Shown here: positions 26,287-35,550 of the stretch, piece after piece
Position numbering within the stretch: position 1 is the first letter of the stretch
Layout: each line of letters opens with the position of its first letter
Source: Arenibacter echinorum
GTDB lineage: Bacteria; Bacteroidota; Bacteroidia; Flavobacteriales; Flavobacteriaceae
NCBI RefSeq assembly: GCF_003259375.1
Contig: NZ_QLLN01000007.1
Location: 248,001-312,000 of the forward strand
Reading direction: 5' to 3'
Length of the DNA: 64,000 nucleotides
The notes under the pieces: model-generated
Told to the model about the DNA's origin: nothing
Databases searched by the model: none
Seen by the model: only the letters and a program-made list of their open reading frames with translations
Position numbers and translations under genes: made by a program

Positions 26287-28404
26287 TTAATAAAATATTG
26301 CTCTTTTGTCCTCTATAGTAGAAGCTTCCTTTAAGGCATTGTAAACCGCGAAGTTTACTCTACCGGCAGCACTGGCCTGTAAATTATTGGCATAGGTACT
26401 GTAGTTATCCAATTTGGCAGCTTCTTCCTTTTTAGTGACCGTTAACATATATACACCACTATCTCCCTTAATTAAACCAGAGGTAGCCCCTTGCTCCATG
26501 GCAAAAGCAGTTCCAACTACAAAAGCCTCCGACCCAGCACCCGGAATGATAGGGGATTTCATGGTCAAAGCAGAAGCCGTAGAAGCAATAACATTGTTAT
26601 CCTTGGCGAAACTTTCCATAGTTTTTCCTTTATTGGCTTCTATAATTTGTGCCGCCTTTTTTTCCTTTCTCAATTTTGGAAGTACCAAAGCTGATGCGTC
26701 TTCTACGCTCATAAGGCCTTCAGCATACTTCGCAGTCAATCTCACAACGGCATATCCATTGTTTATATTGAACCTTTTAACCTCGCCCAATTTGGTGTCA
26801 TCGTTAAACGCCCATTGAACAATAGCACGTTGGGCCGAAAGCCCTGGCAGGTTTTCATCCATTGCCTTAATCTTATTTACCGGCCTAACCACGAAATTAT
26901 TTTCTTTGGCAGCTACGGCAAAATCTTTATCCGAGGTAGTTTCCATTTCAAATTTGGTAGCCTCGGTGAACAAAGTATTGATAGTTTCTTCGGAAGGCTC
27001 TATTTCCCTTGCCAAAGTAGCAATTCTAACAATATCCTGTTTGTCATCTATCTTAACGATGTGGAATCCAAAATCCGTCTCTACCAAACCTATGGCTCCA
27101 ACAGGATTGCTAAATGTAAAGTCGTTAAATGGTGCTACCATAACCCCTTCCTGATTATATCCAAGGTCACCACCTTGGGGTGCAGAAGGTCCGTCAGAAT
27201 TATCTCTGGCCAATTCGGCAAAAACAGTCCCAGAACGCTTTGCCTCAGTTAACAATTCCTTAGCTTTTGCCTCAGCTTCCTCTTTAGTACGGGTAACCTC
27301 TGGATTAGCACGTTGAGCGCCTGCATAAGAAATTAGGATATGACTGGATTTTACAGTACCATTTGCCTTTCTATCCATCATTTTGGAAACCTTAAAGTAA
27401 TCCCCGTCACGATAAGTACCGAACATACTTCCTTTTTCCAAGGCCATTAGCGTATCCGCAAATTTAGCGGGCAAATCTTTCTTTGCCTTATAAATGGTAT
27501 CGTATTTTATATCCGAATTTCTATCCAAGAAGGCAATCATATCAGTTGTATTCTTGAAGCCTTTAATTGAATCGTTTGCGTCTTTTTGAGCATTGTACTC
27601 AACCCGATCCTCCATAAGTTTGTTAATTTCTTCCTTTACTGCATTCTCGTCTTCCAAAGAAGGCTTTTCCTCAAAATATACAAACTCCACATCCCTGGAT
27701 CTATCTTGTTTATAATCTTTCTTATGATCATTGACATAGGCCTCGATTTCTTTCTTGGTAACCGCTATTGAAGAATCAGGAATAGAAGTAAAAGGCACAC
27801 GCACATACTTAATATCCACTTTATCATTGGCCAATTTATAATCCAATTCTCCTTCTTTCAGGGTTGAACCAACACCTGCTTTTATAAGGTTAAAATAGGT
27901 CTGCTCCTTTGCATTCTGAATTATGGCCTGTTCATCCTGTAACCATAAAGCGTAACGACCTGGGTTGTTTGCTTTCCAATCGGCCACAGCTTCCCTAAAT
28001 TTATTTTCATCGAAAACACCGCTGGCGTTGTGAAATTCAGGATTTTGAACATAGGAAGGAATAGTTTTAATGTAGTTTATTATCTGATCCTGTTCTATAT
28101 TGATACCCAACTCCTCAAATTGCTGATCAAGAATGGTATTCCTAACTTGCCTATCCCAGACCTGATTGACCAATTGCATTGAAGAAGCAGTAGGACCGGC
28201 CATTCTAGAATACGCCTCCACATCCCTTCTAAATTGATCTATGGAAATTTCGTCCCCATTGATCTCTGCTACGGAAGAACCAACCTTTCCACCACCCAAT
28301 TCATTGCTGCTGAACACTCCTGAAATTACGAATGCGAACAAAGCCAAACCAATGATTAAAATTAAAACGGTAGTTCGTTTCCTTATATTCTCTAAAATTG
28401 CCAT
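26287..28404 (-). CDS. Membrane-anchored peptidyl-prolyl isomerase (PpiD/SurA-like)
   Basis: A 705-residue folding helper with one N-terminal membrane anchor (residues 12-31) and a large periplasmic part. A SurA_N-like chaperone domain spans about 40-250, followed by a parvulin rotamase domain at about 350-450 (KSSHILISYAG, ELARDNSDGPSAPQGGDLGY, FGFHIVKIDD), then a further helical domain. This PpiD-like layout suits a chaperone for proteins leaving the Sec channel. It is the last gene of the coaX operon and lies 104 bp after the CBS/CorC gene. Its function in outer-membrane biogenesis fits the presence of lptC and an outer-membrane protein in the same unit. Confidence 0.9.
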   Translation of the reverse strand: MAILENIRKRTTVLILIIGLALFAFVISGVFSSNELGGGKVGSSVAEINGDEISIDQFRRDVEAYSRMAGPTASSMQLVNQVWDRQVRNTILDQQFEELGINIEQDQIINYIKTIPSYVQNPEFHNASGVFDENKFREAVADWKANNPGRYALWLQDEQAIIQNAKEQTYFNLIKAGVGSTLKEGELDYKLANDKVDIKYVRVPFTSIPDSSIAVTKKEIEAYVNDHKKDYKQDRSRDVEFVYFEEKPSLEDENAVKEEINKLMEDRVEYNAQKDANDSIKGFKNTTDMIAFLDRNSDIKYDTIYKAKKDLPAKFADTLMALEKGSMFGTYRDGDYFKVSKMMDRKANGTVKSSHILISYAGAQRANPEVTRTKEEAEAKAKELLTEAKRSGTVFAELARDNSDGPSAPQGGDLGYNQEGVMVAPFNDFTFSNPVGAIGLVETDFGFHIVKIDDKQDIVRIATLAREIEPSEETINTLFTEATKFEMETTSDKDFAVAAKENNFVVRPVNKIKAMDENLPGLSAQRAIVQWAFNDDTKLGEVKRFNINNGYAVVRLTAKYAEGLMSVEDASALVLPKLRKEKKAAQIIEANKGKTMESFAKDNNVIASTASALTMKSPIIPGAGSEAFVVGTAFAMEQGATSGLIKGDSGVYMLTVTKKEEAAKLDNYSTYANNLQASAAGRVNFAVYNALKEASTIEDKRAIFY

Positions 28405-28508
28405 TATGTAAACTGTTTAAATTTATCCCGTTACTATCGGGAGGCGAAATTACTACTTTCTTTTGAAATAATAAAAACTAAAAAAACCAAAAAAAATTCC
28501 TCAAATAC

Positions 28509-29801
28509 CTACTCATCGTCCAGCACTACCAAGGACACCATATCTATTTTATTACTTGAAACTTCCAACACCACAAAAAGGAAATTGCCGATCTTAATCT
28601 CGGAATCCTTTTCTGGAATCTCTCCGGTTTCATTAATGATCAAACCTCCCAATGTTTCGTACTCATCACTTTCCGGAAGCTCCAATTTATATTTTTCATT
28701 AATATAATCTACTTCCAGTCTACCAGAAAACTTATAGGAGTTTTCATTTATCTGCTCTTCAAACAAGTCGGTAGTATCATGTTCATCCTCTATGTCACCA
28801 AAAAGTACCTCCACAATATCCTCAACCGTCATTACCCCGGAAGTGCCGCCATACTCGTCCAGAACTACCGCGATACTCTTTCTTTTTTTGGTCAAAATAT
28901 TAAGAATATCATTGATCAACATTGTTTCCGGAACAAACTCTACGGGCAATAGGATACTTTTTATGGTTTTAGGTTTTTTGAAAAGCTCATAGGAATGCAC
29001 GTAACCAATAATGTTGTCTATGGTATCCTTGAATACCAATATTTTAGAATAGCCCGTTTCTGTAAAAAGCTTTGCCAAGTTTTTAGGGGTCTCATGAAGT
29101 TCCACCGCCGCAATCTCCGTTCTTGGCACCATTACCTCCCTGGCCTTTACCCCTGAGAACTCCAAGGCATTTTGAAAAATTTGTATTTCGGAATCCACCT
29201 CATCTTCCTTTTCTACAGCTTCCATTTGTTCGGTGATATAATCACCCAATTCTATTTTGCTAAAGGCCAATTGCACCTCATCCCCATCTGTCTTAAAGAG
29301 CACCTTTAGAATTATATCGGAAATCCAAATAACGAAATCCGATATTACAGAAAATAATACATAGAAAATATAGGCAGGTATTGCCAACAACCTTAGCATA
29401 GTGTTGCTGTATATCTGAAACAATACCTTGGGCAAAAACTCTGCGGTCAATAAAATAATCAAGGTAGAGATAACGGTTTGGGTCAGCAAGCTGAAATCGG
29501 TAAGCATTAAACTTAAAAAGCCACCTGGGGCCGACTCAATTCCCGAAAATAGGCTCATAAGAAGATCCCCCATAAAAAGTCCATATACCACTAAGGCAAT
29601 ATTGTTGCCAATAAGCATGGTAGCAATGAACTTAGAAGGTTTTTTGGTAAGGCGGGTCAGCACTTTGGGCAGAAACCCATCTTGCTTTTTTTCTATTTCT
29701 ATGTGAATTTTATTCGCAGAAATAAAGGCTATTTCCATTCCTGAGAAAAAAGCCGAAAACAGCAATGAAATAACAATGATAATAACAATATATGCCTCCA
29801 A
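28509..29801 (-). CDS. CNNM/CorC-type membrane protein with CBS domains (hemolysin family)
   Basis: A 430-residue inner-membrane protein with an N-terminal DUF21/CNNM membrane domain (about 1-190), a pair of CBS domains (about 205-330, including AREVMVPRTEI and VLDEYGGTSGVMTVEDI), and a C-terminal CorC/HlyC transporter-associated domain. The family is connected with magnesium or cobalt transport. The start is TTG at 29801, placed two bases after the preceding stop; no ATG stands upstream in frame. It resembles GldE of gliding flavobacteria in layout but is not next to gldD, so I do not use that name. Confidence 0.88.
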   Translation of the reverse strand: MEAYIVIIIVISLLFSAFFSGMEIAFISANKIHIEIEKKQDGFLPKVLTRLTKKPSKFIATMLIGNNIALVVYGLFMGDLLMSLFSGIESAPGGFLSLMLTDFSLLTQTVISTLIILLTAEFLPKVLFQIYSNTMLRLLAIPAYIFYVLFSVISDFVIWISDIILKVLFKTDGDEVQLAFSKIELGDYITEQMEAVEKEDEVDSEIQIFQNALEFSGVKAREVMVPRTEIAAVELHETPKNLAKLFTETGYSKILVFKDTIDNIIGYVHSYELFKKPKTIKSILLPVEFVPETMLINDILNILTKKRKSIAVVLDEYGGTSGVMTVEDIVEVLFGDIEDEHDTTDLFEEQINENSYKFSGRLEVDYINEKYKLELPESDEYETLGGLIINETGEIPEKDSEIKIGNFLFVVLEVSSNKIDMVSLVVLDDE

Positions 29802-29803
29802 GA

Positions 29804-30007
29804 TTATTGTTTATTGTTTTTTTGGCGTTCTTCAAACCTTTTTCTATAGGTTTTCTTAAAAATGAACATCCCTATGGAAACAATTCCAAAGAAAACAAAT
29901 AAATAGGCCCGTTGCCTATCTATGTTCCACTGTTCGTAAATCTCAAAAATGGATACTACGGCCACAGCCAAATAAAGGTATTCCGTATATCTTAAAATCT
30001 TAATCAT
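29804..30007 (-). CDS. Small two-helix membrane protein
   Basis: A 67-residue protein with two hydrophobic segments (about 9-24 and 34-50) and a very basic tail (KKTYRKRFEERQKNNKQ). It overlaps the lptC stop by 8 bases and ends two bases before the TTG of the CBS/CorC gene, so it is firmly built into the operon and probably translated by coupling. I recognise no family. The basic tail is expected to lie in the cytoplasm. Confidence 0.7.
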   Translation of the reverse strand: MIKILRYTEYLYLAVAVVSIFEIYEQWNIDRQRAYLFVFFGIVSIGMFIFKKTYRKRFEERQKNNKQ

Positions 30008-30608
30008 TCTTCTTTTCTTTTATACTCATATAACCATAGGTCTTATTGGCATTAAAAAAACTAAAATCCCTATTAAAGTCCATTCCCTCACCATCCATTA
30101 TGGTTCCTTCCTCCGGATTGGTATATTTGAATTTCTGTTGGGTAAAAATCCAATCATTGGTTCTATCCCAATATAATTGTGGTGACTCCAACTTTTTTCC
30201 ATCGCTGGACTCAATAACCACATTGCCCTGCAAATCTATTAAATTAGTACTGGAATACATAATTCCATAATCTGCGGTAACCGTACTCTTTTCTCCTTTT
30301 TCATCAAAAAACTCCAATTTGAGTCCATCGGGAAAAGTTCTATATGGAAAAAAAAGGTTGTCAAAATCATTACTGAGAGGACTCGTTAACACAGCAATTA
30401 CATGCGCAGAAACCACCCCTTCATTTTTTTCCAGTTCATCGGTCTCCGTATAAGTTAAGGTGAAATCCTCAGCAACGGCACTGGGAAATATCTTTTTTAT
30501 TGCCTCATCACCAACTCTCTTATAATTGTCTGCACAGGAATAAAAAAGCATTGCCATAGAAAATACTATGGCAATGCTCCTTAAATTATATAAATCTTCT
30601 TTTTTCAT
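30000..30608 (-). CDS. lptC: LPS export protein LptC, lipoprotein form
   Basis: LptC passes lipopolysaccharide from the LptBFG ATPase complex to the periplasmic bridge. The 202-residue protein has a lipoprotein-like signal with the Cys in FYSC near residue 25 instead of the plain membrane helix of enterobacterial LptC, then a beta-jellyroll domain with GIMYSSTNLIDLQGNVVIES and LYWDRTNDWIFTQQKFKYT, typical of LptC. It begins one base after the TPR gene stop and its end overlaps the next gene. Confidence 0.88.
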   Translation of the reverse strand: MKKEDLYNLRSIAIVFSMAMLFYSCADNYKRVGDEAIKKIFPSAVAEDFTLTYTETDELEKNEGVVSAHVIAVLTSPLSNDFDNLFFPYRTFPDGLKLEFFDEKGEKSTVTADYGIMYSSTNLIDLQGNVVIESSDGKKLESPQLYWDRTNDWIFTQQKFKYTNPEEGTIMDGEGMDFNRDFSFFNANKTYGYMSIKEKKND

Positions 30609-30609
30609 C

Positions 30610-31980
30610 TTATAGGCTGGGCACTTTTACACTACCACCAACCCAACAAGAGAAACTTACTGTTTTACCGGCCATACCGGAATTAAATATATCCGTTTTG
30701 GAAGGTGCCTTGGCTGAGTAACTAGCAGCTGCCTGACCTGCCCTACCACTTAAAGCTGGATCCACACGACCTGCTTGACGGGCCATTTCAGCAGCTTTCC
30801 AATAGATAGCTCTTTTTTCGAAAGGAGTACTTCCACATTCATTGGCGCTACTGGCATATAAACTGGCAATCAACAAATAGGCCTTACCATTGGAAGAATT
30901 GGCATCAATTGCCTTTTGGGCATAACTCCTAGCAGTAGATTTACTTTTCTTCACGTAGCTATGGGCAATCTTGTAGGCGATATTGGATTTTTTTCTGGAA
31001 TCGGTTTCCAAATCCAAAGCTTTGTTGAAATCCGCAAGGGCGCCATTGGTATCCCCGGCATTATTCTTAAGGGCACCAGCATACATATATGCGCTGGCGG
31101 AAGGCTCCATGGCCAATTGTACTTCAAATAGTTTCTTGAACATTGGATCTTCAGTACACTCTTTACTGTACATTCTTCCAACAGCTCTCTTGATCCAAGT
31201 TAAATCACTCTTTTTTGATTCAAAATTCTTTTGATACAAAGGAATTAAGTTTTCACAGTTCGCCAAAGCACCTAATTTACTGTCGATACTTTCAGCTATT
31301 TTACCATAGTTTTCAGAATAACTATTGTAAGAACTCAATTGCTTTTTCTCTTTTGAAGTCAAAGTTCCGGCATCTTCCTTAGGAAGAAGTTTGGTTATAA
31401 CCTCTGTAAGCTTGTCATTTTCCTCATCTATCTTTTCGGTGATGTTGTCGTATTTCTCAAATACTTCCTCCAAATCCTTTTTGCCTGCACTGTTTAAATC
31501 TACCAAGCTGGAGAAATATAAATATAAGGCCTTAGGGTTTTTAAAATTTGCCTTATCCTCTGTAAATGCTTTGTCTAGCTGAGAATAAATTTCCTCATCG
31601 GTGATCATTTTCTCATCATACTTCAACAATACCTTATCTATAATGGTCTCCGCAACGTCTGTCTTGGCAGGAAAGTACTTTGCCCTGTTATCATATAGTT
31701 CCATTAAGGCATTGATATTGGCAGTTTTGTCCGCTCCTGTAGATTTCTCAAGCCTATCCTTTAGAATCCGCTCACCATATAATATATTGGCCCAATTTAA
31801 GGTAGGACAATTATCATATACCATTTTCCATGGTGTATAAGCAGCCTCATAATTCTTAACTTTCACATGTTCTGTGTAAATGGAAAGATTGGTCATACAC
31901 TCCGGGTTTTGGGCTTGGGAATGCCCTAGACCCACAAATCCCATGGCGACTATCGCTGTGATGTAGAGTTTCTTTTTCAT
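30610..31980 (-). CDS. Exported tetratricopeptide-repeat protein
   Basis: A 456-residue protein with a signal peptide (MKKKLYITAIVAMGFVGLG, cleavage near residue 23) and a mostly helical body. TPR-like units are clearest at about 310-380 (AYMYAGALKNNAGDTNGALA, then ALDLETDSRKKSNIAYKIA, then AYLLIASLYASS). The central part (about 140-260) is rich in Lys and Glu and may be coiled coil. Such proteins usually hold other proteins together in the periplasm or at the outer membrane. It lies 37 bp after the outer-membrane protein gene and directly ahead of lptC. Confidence 0.82.
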   Translation of the reverse strand: MKKKLYITAIVAMGFVGLGHSQAQNPECMTNLSIYTEHVKVKNYEAAYTPWKMVYDNCPTLNWANILYGERILKDRLEKSTGADKTANINALMELYDNRAKYFPAKTDVAETIIDKVLLKYDEKMITDEEIYSQLDKAFTEDKANFKNPKALYLYFSSLVDLNSAGKKDLEEVFEKYDNITEKIDEENDKLTEVITKLLPKEDAGTLTSKEKKQLSSYNSYSENYGKIAESIDSKLGALANCENLIPLYQKNFESKKSDLTWIKRAVGRMYSKECTEDPMFKKLFEVQLAMEPSASAYMYAGALKNNAGDTNGALADFNKALDLETDSRKKSNIAYKIAHSYVKKSKSTARSYAQKAIDANSSNGKAYLLIASLYASSANECGSTPFEKRAIYWKAAEMARQAGRVDPALSGRAGQAAASYSAKAPSKTDIFNSGMAGKTVSFSCWVGGSVKVPSL

Positions 31981-32017
31981 CTGTCTGTTTATTTTAAGGT
32001 GGTTAAAGTAATAATTT

Positions 32018-33289
32018 TTAATTAATTTTTCTCGGTATGAACCATTTATCGTTTAAAGATAAGCCTACATTAACTTTGAAATAACTTTCTTCTACTAAAT
32101 CCCCATATTTGGTTCCTCTTTTTCCAAGTTCAAAGCCGACGTTAATATTTGAAAGACTACGACTCATACTACTCAGTGGTAAACCTATTCCAAAAGTTAT
32201 GCCAAAATCATTAATCTCCTTATTATCTACCACAATTCCCGATTTGGAGACCTTTGCTCCTGCCCTATAGGTCACTCTTTTCAAATAACTGGTAAAAGAG
32301 GTGTAGTCCGGGATATAAAACCCTCCAAGCCTATAGGTCTGTGCATTTTGATATTCCAAATTATTGTCAGGGGTAAGCTCGTTCTCAAAAGTGCTTAATT
32401 CCTGAAAACTGTATTCCGCCCCTAAAAACCATTTTTTATCCTGACCATAACCCAACCCTAATGTAGCGGTTGTTGGAATCTGCACTCCGGTACGTGCCAG
32501 ACCCTGAGCTTCCAAATCCACTTCAGTTACTTCAATATCCCTTCCGCTAACGGTGGAGAATGAACCTATGGTCCTAGTATTTTCAGAAACCAAATTGGCC
32601 TGGGTATTTACTAAAATGCTGGCAAAAAGAGTATGTTTTTCGGTGATGGCCGGTGTAAAACTGGCTCCAAAATTAAAATCGAAGCCTTTAATTCTAGATT
32701 CTATCTTATTGAAAGAACCAAACTGCACGTCTTCAATAGTCTGATAACTATTGGTATTCTGGTTTCCAAAATTAAAATTACTGGTAACCCCTAAACTTAA
32801 GTTTTTTAAAAGTTCATAGCCAACAGAGATATAAACCCTGTTCAACCCTCCTTCTCCATTAAACGATTCGGTTACTAATCCTTGGCCAGTTGTTCTTTCG
32901 GATAGAAAATTGTACCCCACGGAAGAATACGGCATAATACCAAAACCAAGACCGAAGCCTTTGCCCAAATTAAACCCTAAAGACAGGTAGTCCAAATTTG
33001 AAATGGAGGCATTTTCCTTGGAATCATTACTTTCAAACCTGTACTCCTTACGCGACAGTCCCGCTGTGTAGGTGGTTAACCCCAATTTACTGTATGCTGC
33101 GGGATTATTTAGATTGATGTGAATACTATCCGTGTAAACACTCAACCCACCCATCATTTGATTCTCCACTGTGCCGGTAGCCCTTAAATCCCCAACACCA
33201 AAATAAGAATAGGGGGAAGCAGTACTATTCTGAGCATATATGCCTACCGAAGTTACGCATAAAATTGCAATAATAAAATTTTTGATCAT
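32018..33289 (-). CDS. Outer-membrane beta-barrel protein (OmpP1/FadL-like shape)
   Basis: A 423-residue protein with a signal peptide (cleavage near YAQ, residue 20) and a body of alternating strands with many Gly, Tyr and Phe, e.g. SLGFNLGKGFGLGFGIMPYS and FGITFGIGLPLS, ending in KINVGLSLNDKWFIPRKIN-type strands. The N-terminal STASPYSYFGVGDLR is common to a set of Bacteroidota barrel proteins. It probably forms an outer-membrane channel; the substrate is unknown. Its start touches the coaX stop with no gap, so it is the second gene of the operon. Confidence 0.78.
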   Translation of the reverse strand: MIKNFIIAILCVTSVGIYAQNSTASPYSYFGVGDLRATGTVENQMMGGLSVYTDSIHINLNNPAAYSKLGLTTYTAGLSRKEYRFESNDSKENASISNLDYLSLGFNLGKGFGLGFGIMPYSSVGYNFLSERTTGQGLVTESFNGEGGLNRVYISVGYELLKNLSLGVTSNFNFGNQNTNSYQTIEDVQFGSFNKIESRIKGFDFNFGASFTPAITEKHTLFASILVNTQANLVSENTRTIGSFSTVSGRDIEVTEVDLEAQGLARTGVQIPTTATLGLGYGQDKKWFLGAEYSFQELSTFENELTPDNNLEYQNAQTYRLGGFYIPDYTSFTSYLKRVTYRAGAKVSKSGIVVDNKEINDFGITFGIGLPLSSMSRSLSNINVGFELGKRGTKYGDLVEESYFKVNVGLSLNDKWFIPRKIN

Positions 33290-34018
33290 CTAGCGCTTGT
33301 TGTATTCTAACAAATGGTATAACCCCAACAGGAGAAATTTAGAATGCGCAAATATGGTATTTTTTAATCGTTTTGACAAAAATTGAGCATCACCTCCTGT
33401 TAAAATAACTGTTAAATTGATAAATCTACTTCTATATTGGTCAATTATCCCATCAATTTCATTACAAATGCCATTGACCACACCACTATGCATACTAGTT
33501 TCAGTAGTGTTCCCTATAAAATCCATAATAGGTTTTTTTTTCAACAAAGGCAATTTGGAAGTTTGTTCGTGCATAGCCTTGTACCTCATTGCTATTCCTG
33601 GCGAAATGGCCCCGCCCAAATATTCTCCATAGTCGTTAATGGCATCATAGGTAACGCAGGTGCCTGCATCTATGACCAAGGTATTTCCTTTAGGGTTATG
33701 ATAAAAAGCTGCTGTTGCCAGGGCAATGCGATCCACTCCTAGGGTCTGGGGGGTAGCATAGGAATTTTTAAAAGGGGTTTTGGAAGCGTAGCTCAGTACA
33801 TGAACCTTACAAAACACACATAACATGGCTATTTCCTCATGGCCAATCGCACCCACGTTGGAAACAATGGCATTTTGAATGAGAACGTACTCGGCAAAAA
33901 TGGATTTCACACTTTTTACAAAATCCGCATTGGGAATTTTTCGATAGGAAATAATTTTATCACTATCGAAAACCGCCATTTTTACTAGGGTATTACCCAC
34001 ATCTACGATCAAGTTCAT
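33290..34018 (-). CDS. coaX: Type III pantothenate kinase CoaX
   Basis: CoaX phosphorylates pantothenate, the first step of coenzyme A synthesis. The 242-residue protein has the ASKHA-fold motifs: VDVGNTLVK at residues 5-13 (phosphate 1), GVDRIALATAA near 99-109, and VIDAGTCVTYD near 120-130, then GGAISPGIAMRYKAMHEQT. Unlike CoaA it is not feedback-inhibited by CoA in the family. It is the first gene of the seven-gene minus-strand operon and lies divergent from the tRNA-Phe promoter. Confidence 0.95.
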   Translation of the reverse strand: MNLIVDVGNTLVKMAVFDSDKIISYRKIPNADFVKSVKSIFAEYVLIQNAIVSNVGAIGHEEIAMLCVFCKVHVLSYASKTPFKNSYATPQTLGVDRIALATAAFYHNPKGNTLVIDAGTCVTYDAINDYGEYLGGAISPGIAMRYKAMHEQTSKLPLLKKKPIMDFIGNTTETSMHSGVVNGICNEIDGIIDQYRSRFINLTVILTGGDAQFLSKRLKNTIFAHSKFLLLGLYHLLEYNKR

Positions 34019-34071
34019 ACTGTAAAGATCAAAAAACTTTAAAAAACAAAAACCTTTTTTTTCATTTTTGT

Positions 34072-34101
34072 TTGTATATCCTAAATTTGAATTTATATTT
34101 G
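34072..34101 (+). promoter_or_regulatory. Canonical Bacteroidota promoter of tRNA-Phe
   Basis: TTG (34072-34074) is followed after 19 bases by TATATTTG (34094-34101), a full match to the TTG-N17-19-TAnnTTTG consensus of the Bacteroidota housekeeping sigma factor. Transcription would begin near 34108, 12 bases before the mature tRNA. Confidence 0.8.
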
Positions 34102-34119
34102 CACCCGCTTACAGCGTTT

Positions 34120-34192
34120 GGTGCCTTAGCTCAGTTGGTAGAGCAATGGACTGAAAATCCATGTGTCCCTGGTTCGATTCCTGGAGGCACCA
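34120..34192 (+). tRNA. tRNA-Phe (anticodon GAA)
   Basis: A 73-nt cloverleaf. The acceptor stem pairs GGTGCCT (34120-34126) with AGGCACC (34185-34191), the D stem pairs GCTC with GAGC, and the anticodon stem pairs ATGGA with TCCAT around loop CTGAAAA, with GAA at 34153-34155. The T loop is TTCGATT. The middle pair of the T stem is a U-U mismatch (34170 and 34182). The discriminator is A at 34192 and CCA is not encoded. Confidence 0.97.
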
Positions 34193-34196
34193 CCTC

Positions 34197-34227
34197 AAAA
34201 GCCCTTGATTTTCAAGGGCTTTTTTTT
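34197..34227 (+). terminator. Rho-independent terminator after tRNA-Phe
   Basis: A 12-bp stem pairs 34197-34208 with 34212-34223 (core GCCCTTGA/TCAAGGGC) around a 3-nt loop, and runs into an uninterrupted T stretch to 34227. It starts five bases after the tRNA. Confidence 0.92.
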
Positions 34228-34323
34228 ATTTTGCACCTTCTGTTGCCTCCCTATAAGGGCCGGCTGCCTCAATTACTGAACACTAAATTAATTAGAACTA
34301 AATATTTGTCCAAGTAGACTGTT

Positions 34324-35463
34324 TCACTTACCCAATAGTTCCTTTATGCTAAATGTCTCCCAAATTATCCCTTCATAAGCACTTTCTCGTCCCCCTTCGT
34401 ATAAGATACCAAAACTTTTCCCATCAATAAGGGATAAATCGGAATAAGCCGAAGGACCTGAAAAAATTTGTTTTTCTATGGGCCAAGATTTCCCGTCGTC
34501 TTTACTTAGCCTAAGTGTCATATTTACCCTTTTTTTAATATCGGCCGGATTGGCGAAAAGGACATATACCTTATCCTCCACTTGAAAGCGCAGGGTACTG
34601 GCCTGACAAATAGGTTCAACCAATGATTCATGATGATGCATATCTTTCCAAGATTCACCCCCATCATCGCTGTAGGCCAATTGCCTACTTACCATATTTC
34701 TATCGTAATTGCGCATATTCAACATTAGACTATGATCTGAAAGTTCCACCACTTCACATTCATTAACCTGATCCTGAGGGGTACTTCCTCCCAACTTCCA
34801 TGTGCTCCCATGATCATCGGAAAAAATGGTATGGGAGTAATACTTTTTGGTCGCAGCCTCGATATGGTCGCATGCAATCACTAGCCTACCCTTGTACTTG
34901 CCTCCAAGAATTTGGATGCCAGACCCAGGGCCTGTGGCGTACCATGTCCAGTTGGGCAATTTTACGTCTGAGGTGATTTCCTTTGGTTTACCCCAACCTT
35001 TACCATCATTGGTAGATTTCAAAATAAAAACCCTTCTAGTATCCTCACTCTTTTGGGCAATAATATCCGACTCGTGATCGGTACCAAGATTCCAGGTGGA
35101 CAATAAGAAAATATTCCCAGTATCGCTATCAACTACAGGGGAAGGATTTCCACAGGTATTTCCCTCATCGTGCCAAAGTACTTCCAATTGGCCCCAGGTT
35201 TTTCCACCATCCGTTGACCGTTTCATTACCAGATCAATATCTCCGGTGTCACTACAGCCATTTTTCCTACCCTCGGCAAAAGCCAATAAAGCACCTTTTT
35301 TTGTTGTAACTACAGCTGGAATGCGAAAACATTTATAACCTTCATTACCTCCTTCAAAAATATAATTCAATGGTCTTGAGCTCTCCAACTTTTCTTTTGG
35401 CGATTGGGAAAATAAGGGAGATGTCCAAGAAATAAACAAGAGAAGAAATAAACATCGCTTCAT
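34324..35463 (-). CDS. Exo-alpha-sialidase (GH33-type six-bladed propeller)
   Basis: A sialidase that removes terminal sialic acids (or related nonulosonic acids) from glycans. The 379-residue protein has a signal peptide (MKRCLFLLLFISWTSPLFSQ), the N-terminal catalytic-arginine motif FRIPAVV, and five Asp boxes of the SxDxGxTW type: STDGGKTW, STNDGKGW, SDDHGSTW, SDDGGESW and SKDDGKSW. The ATG at 35463 is preferred to one 21 bases upstream because it starts the signal peptide. It lies 87 bp downstream of two FAD-dependent oxidoreductase genes. There is no sialic-acid lyase or SusC/D pair next to it. Confidence 0.9.
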   Translation of the reverse strand: MKRCLFLLLFISWTSPLFSQSPKEKLESSRPLNYIFEGGNEGYKCFRIPAVVTTKKGALLAFAEGRKNGCSDTGDIDLVMKRSTDGGKTWGQLEVLWHDEGNTCGNPSPVVDSDTGNIFLLSTWNLGTDHESDIIAQKSEDTRRVFILKSTNDGKGWGKPKEITSDVKLPNWTWYATGPGSGIQILGGKYKGRLVIACDHIEAATKKYYSHTIFSDDHGSTWKLGGSTPQDQVNECEVVELSDHSLMLNMRNYDRNMVSRQLAYSDDGGESWKDMHHHESLVEPICQASTLRFQVEDKVYVLFANPADIKKRVNMTLRLSKDDGKSWPIEKQIFSGPSAYSDLSLIDGKSFGILYEGGRESAYEGIIWETFSIKELLGK

Positions 35464-35550
35464 TAATGTGTTGGAATTAATCATTTGGTTCCTTCTTTAG
35501 GGTTCAAAAAAAAATCAATTACAATATTGTATCATAAATAAATACAGGGC

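Noticed and set aside
28509-29801. Naming the CBS/CorC protein GldE
   Set aside because: The domain layout fits, but the gene is inside the coaX-lptC operon and not beside gldD.
34072-34317. Open frame of 81 codons across the tRNA-Phe gene
   Set aside because: It runs through the promoter, the tRNA and the terminator, so it is a chance frame.
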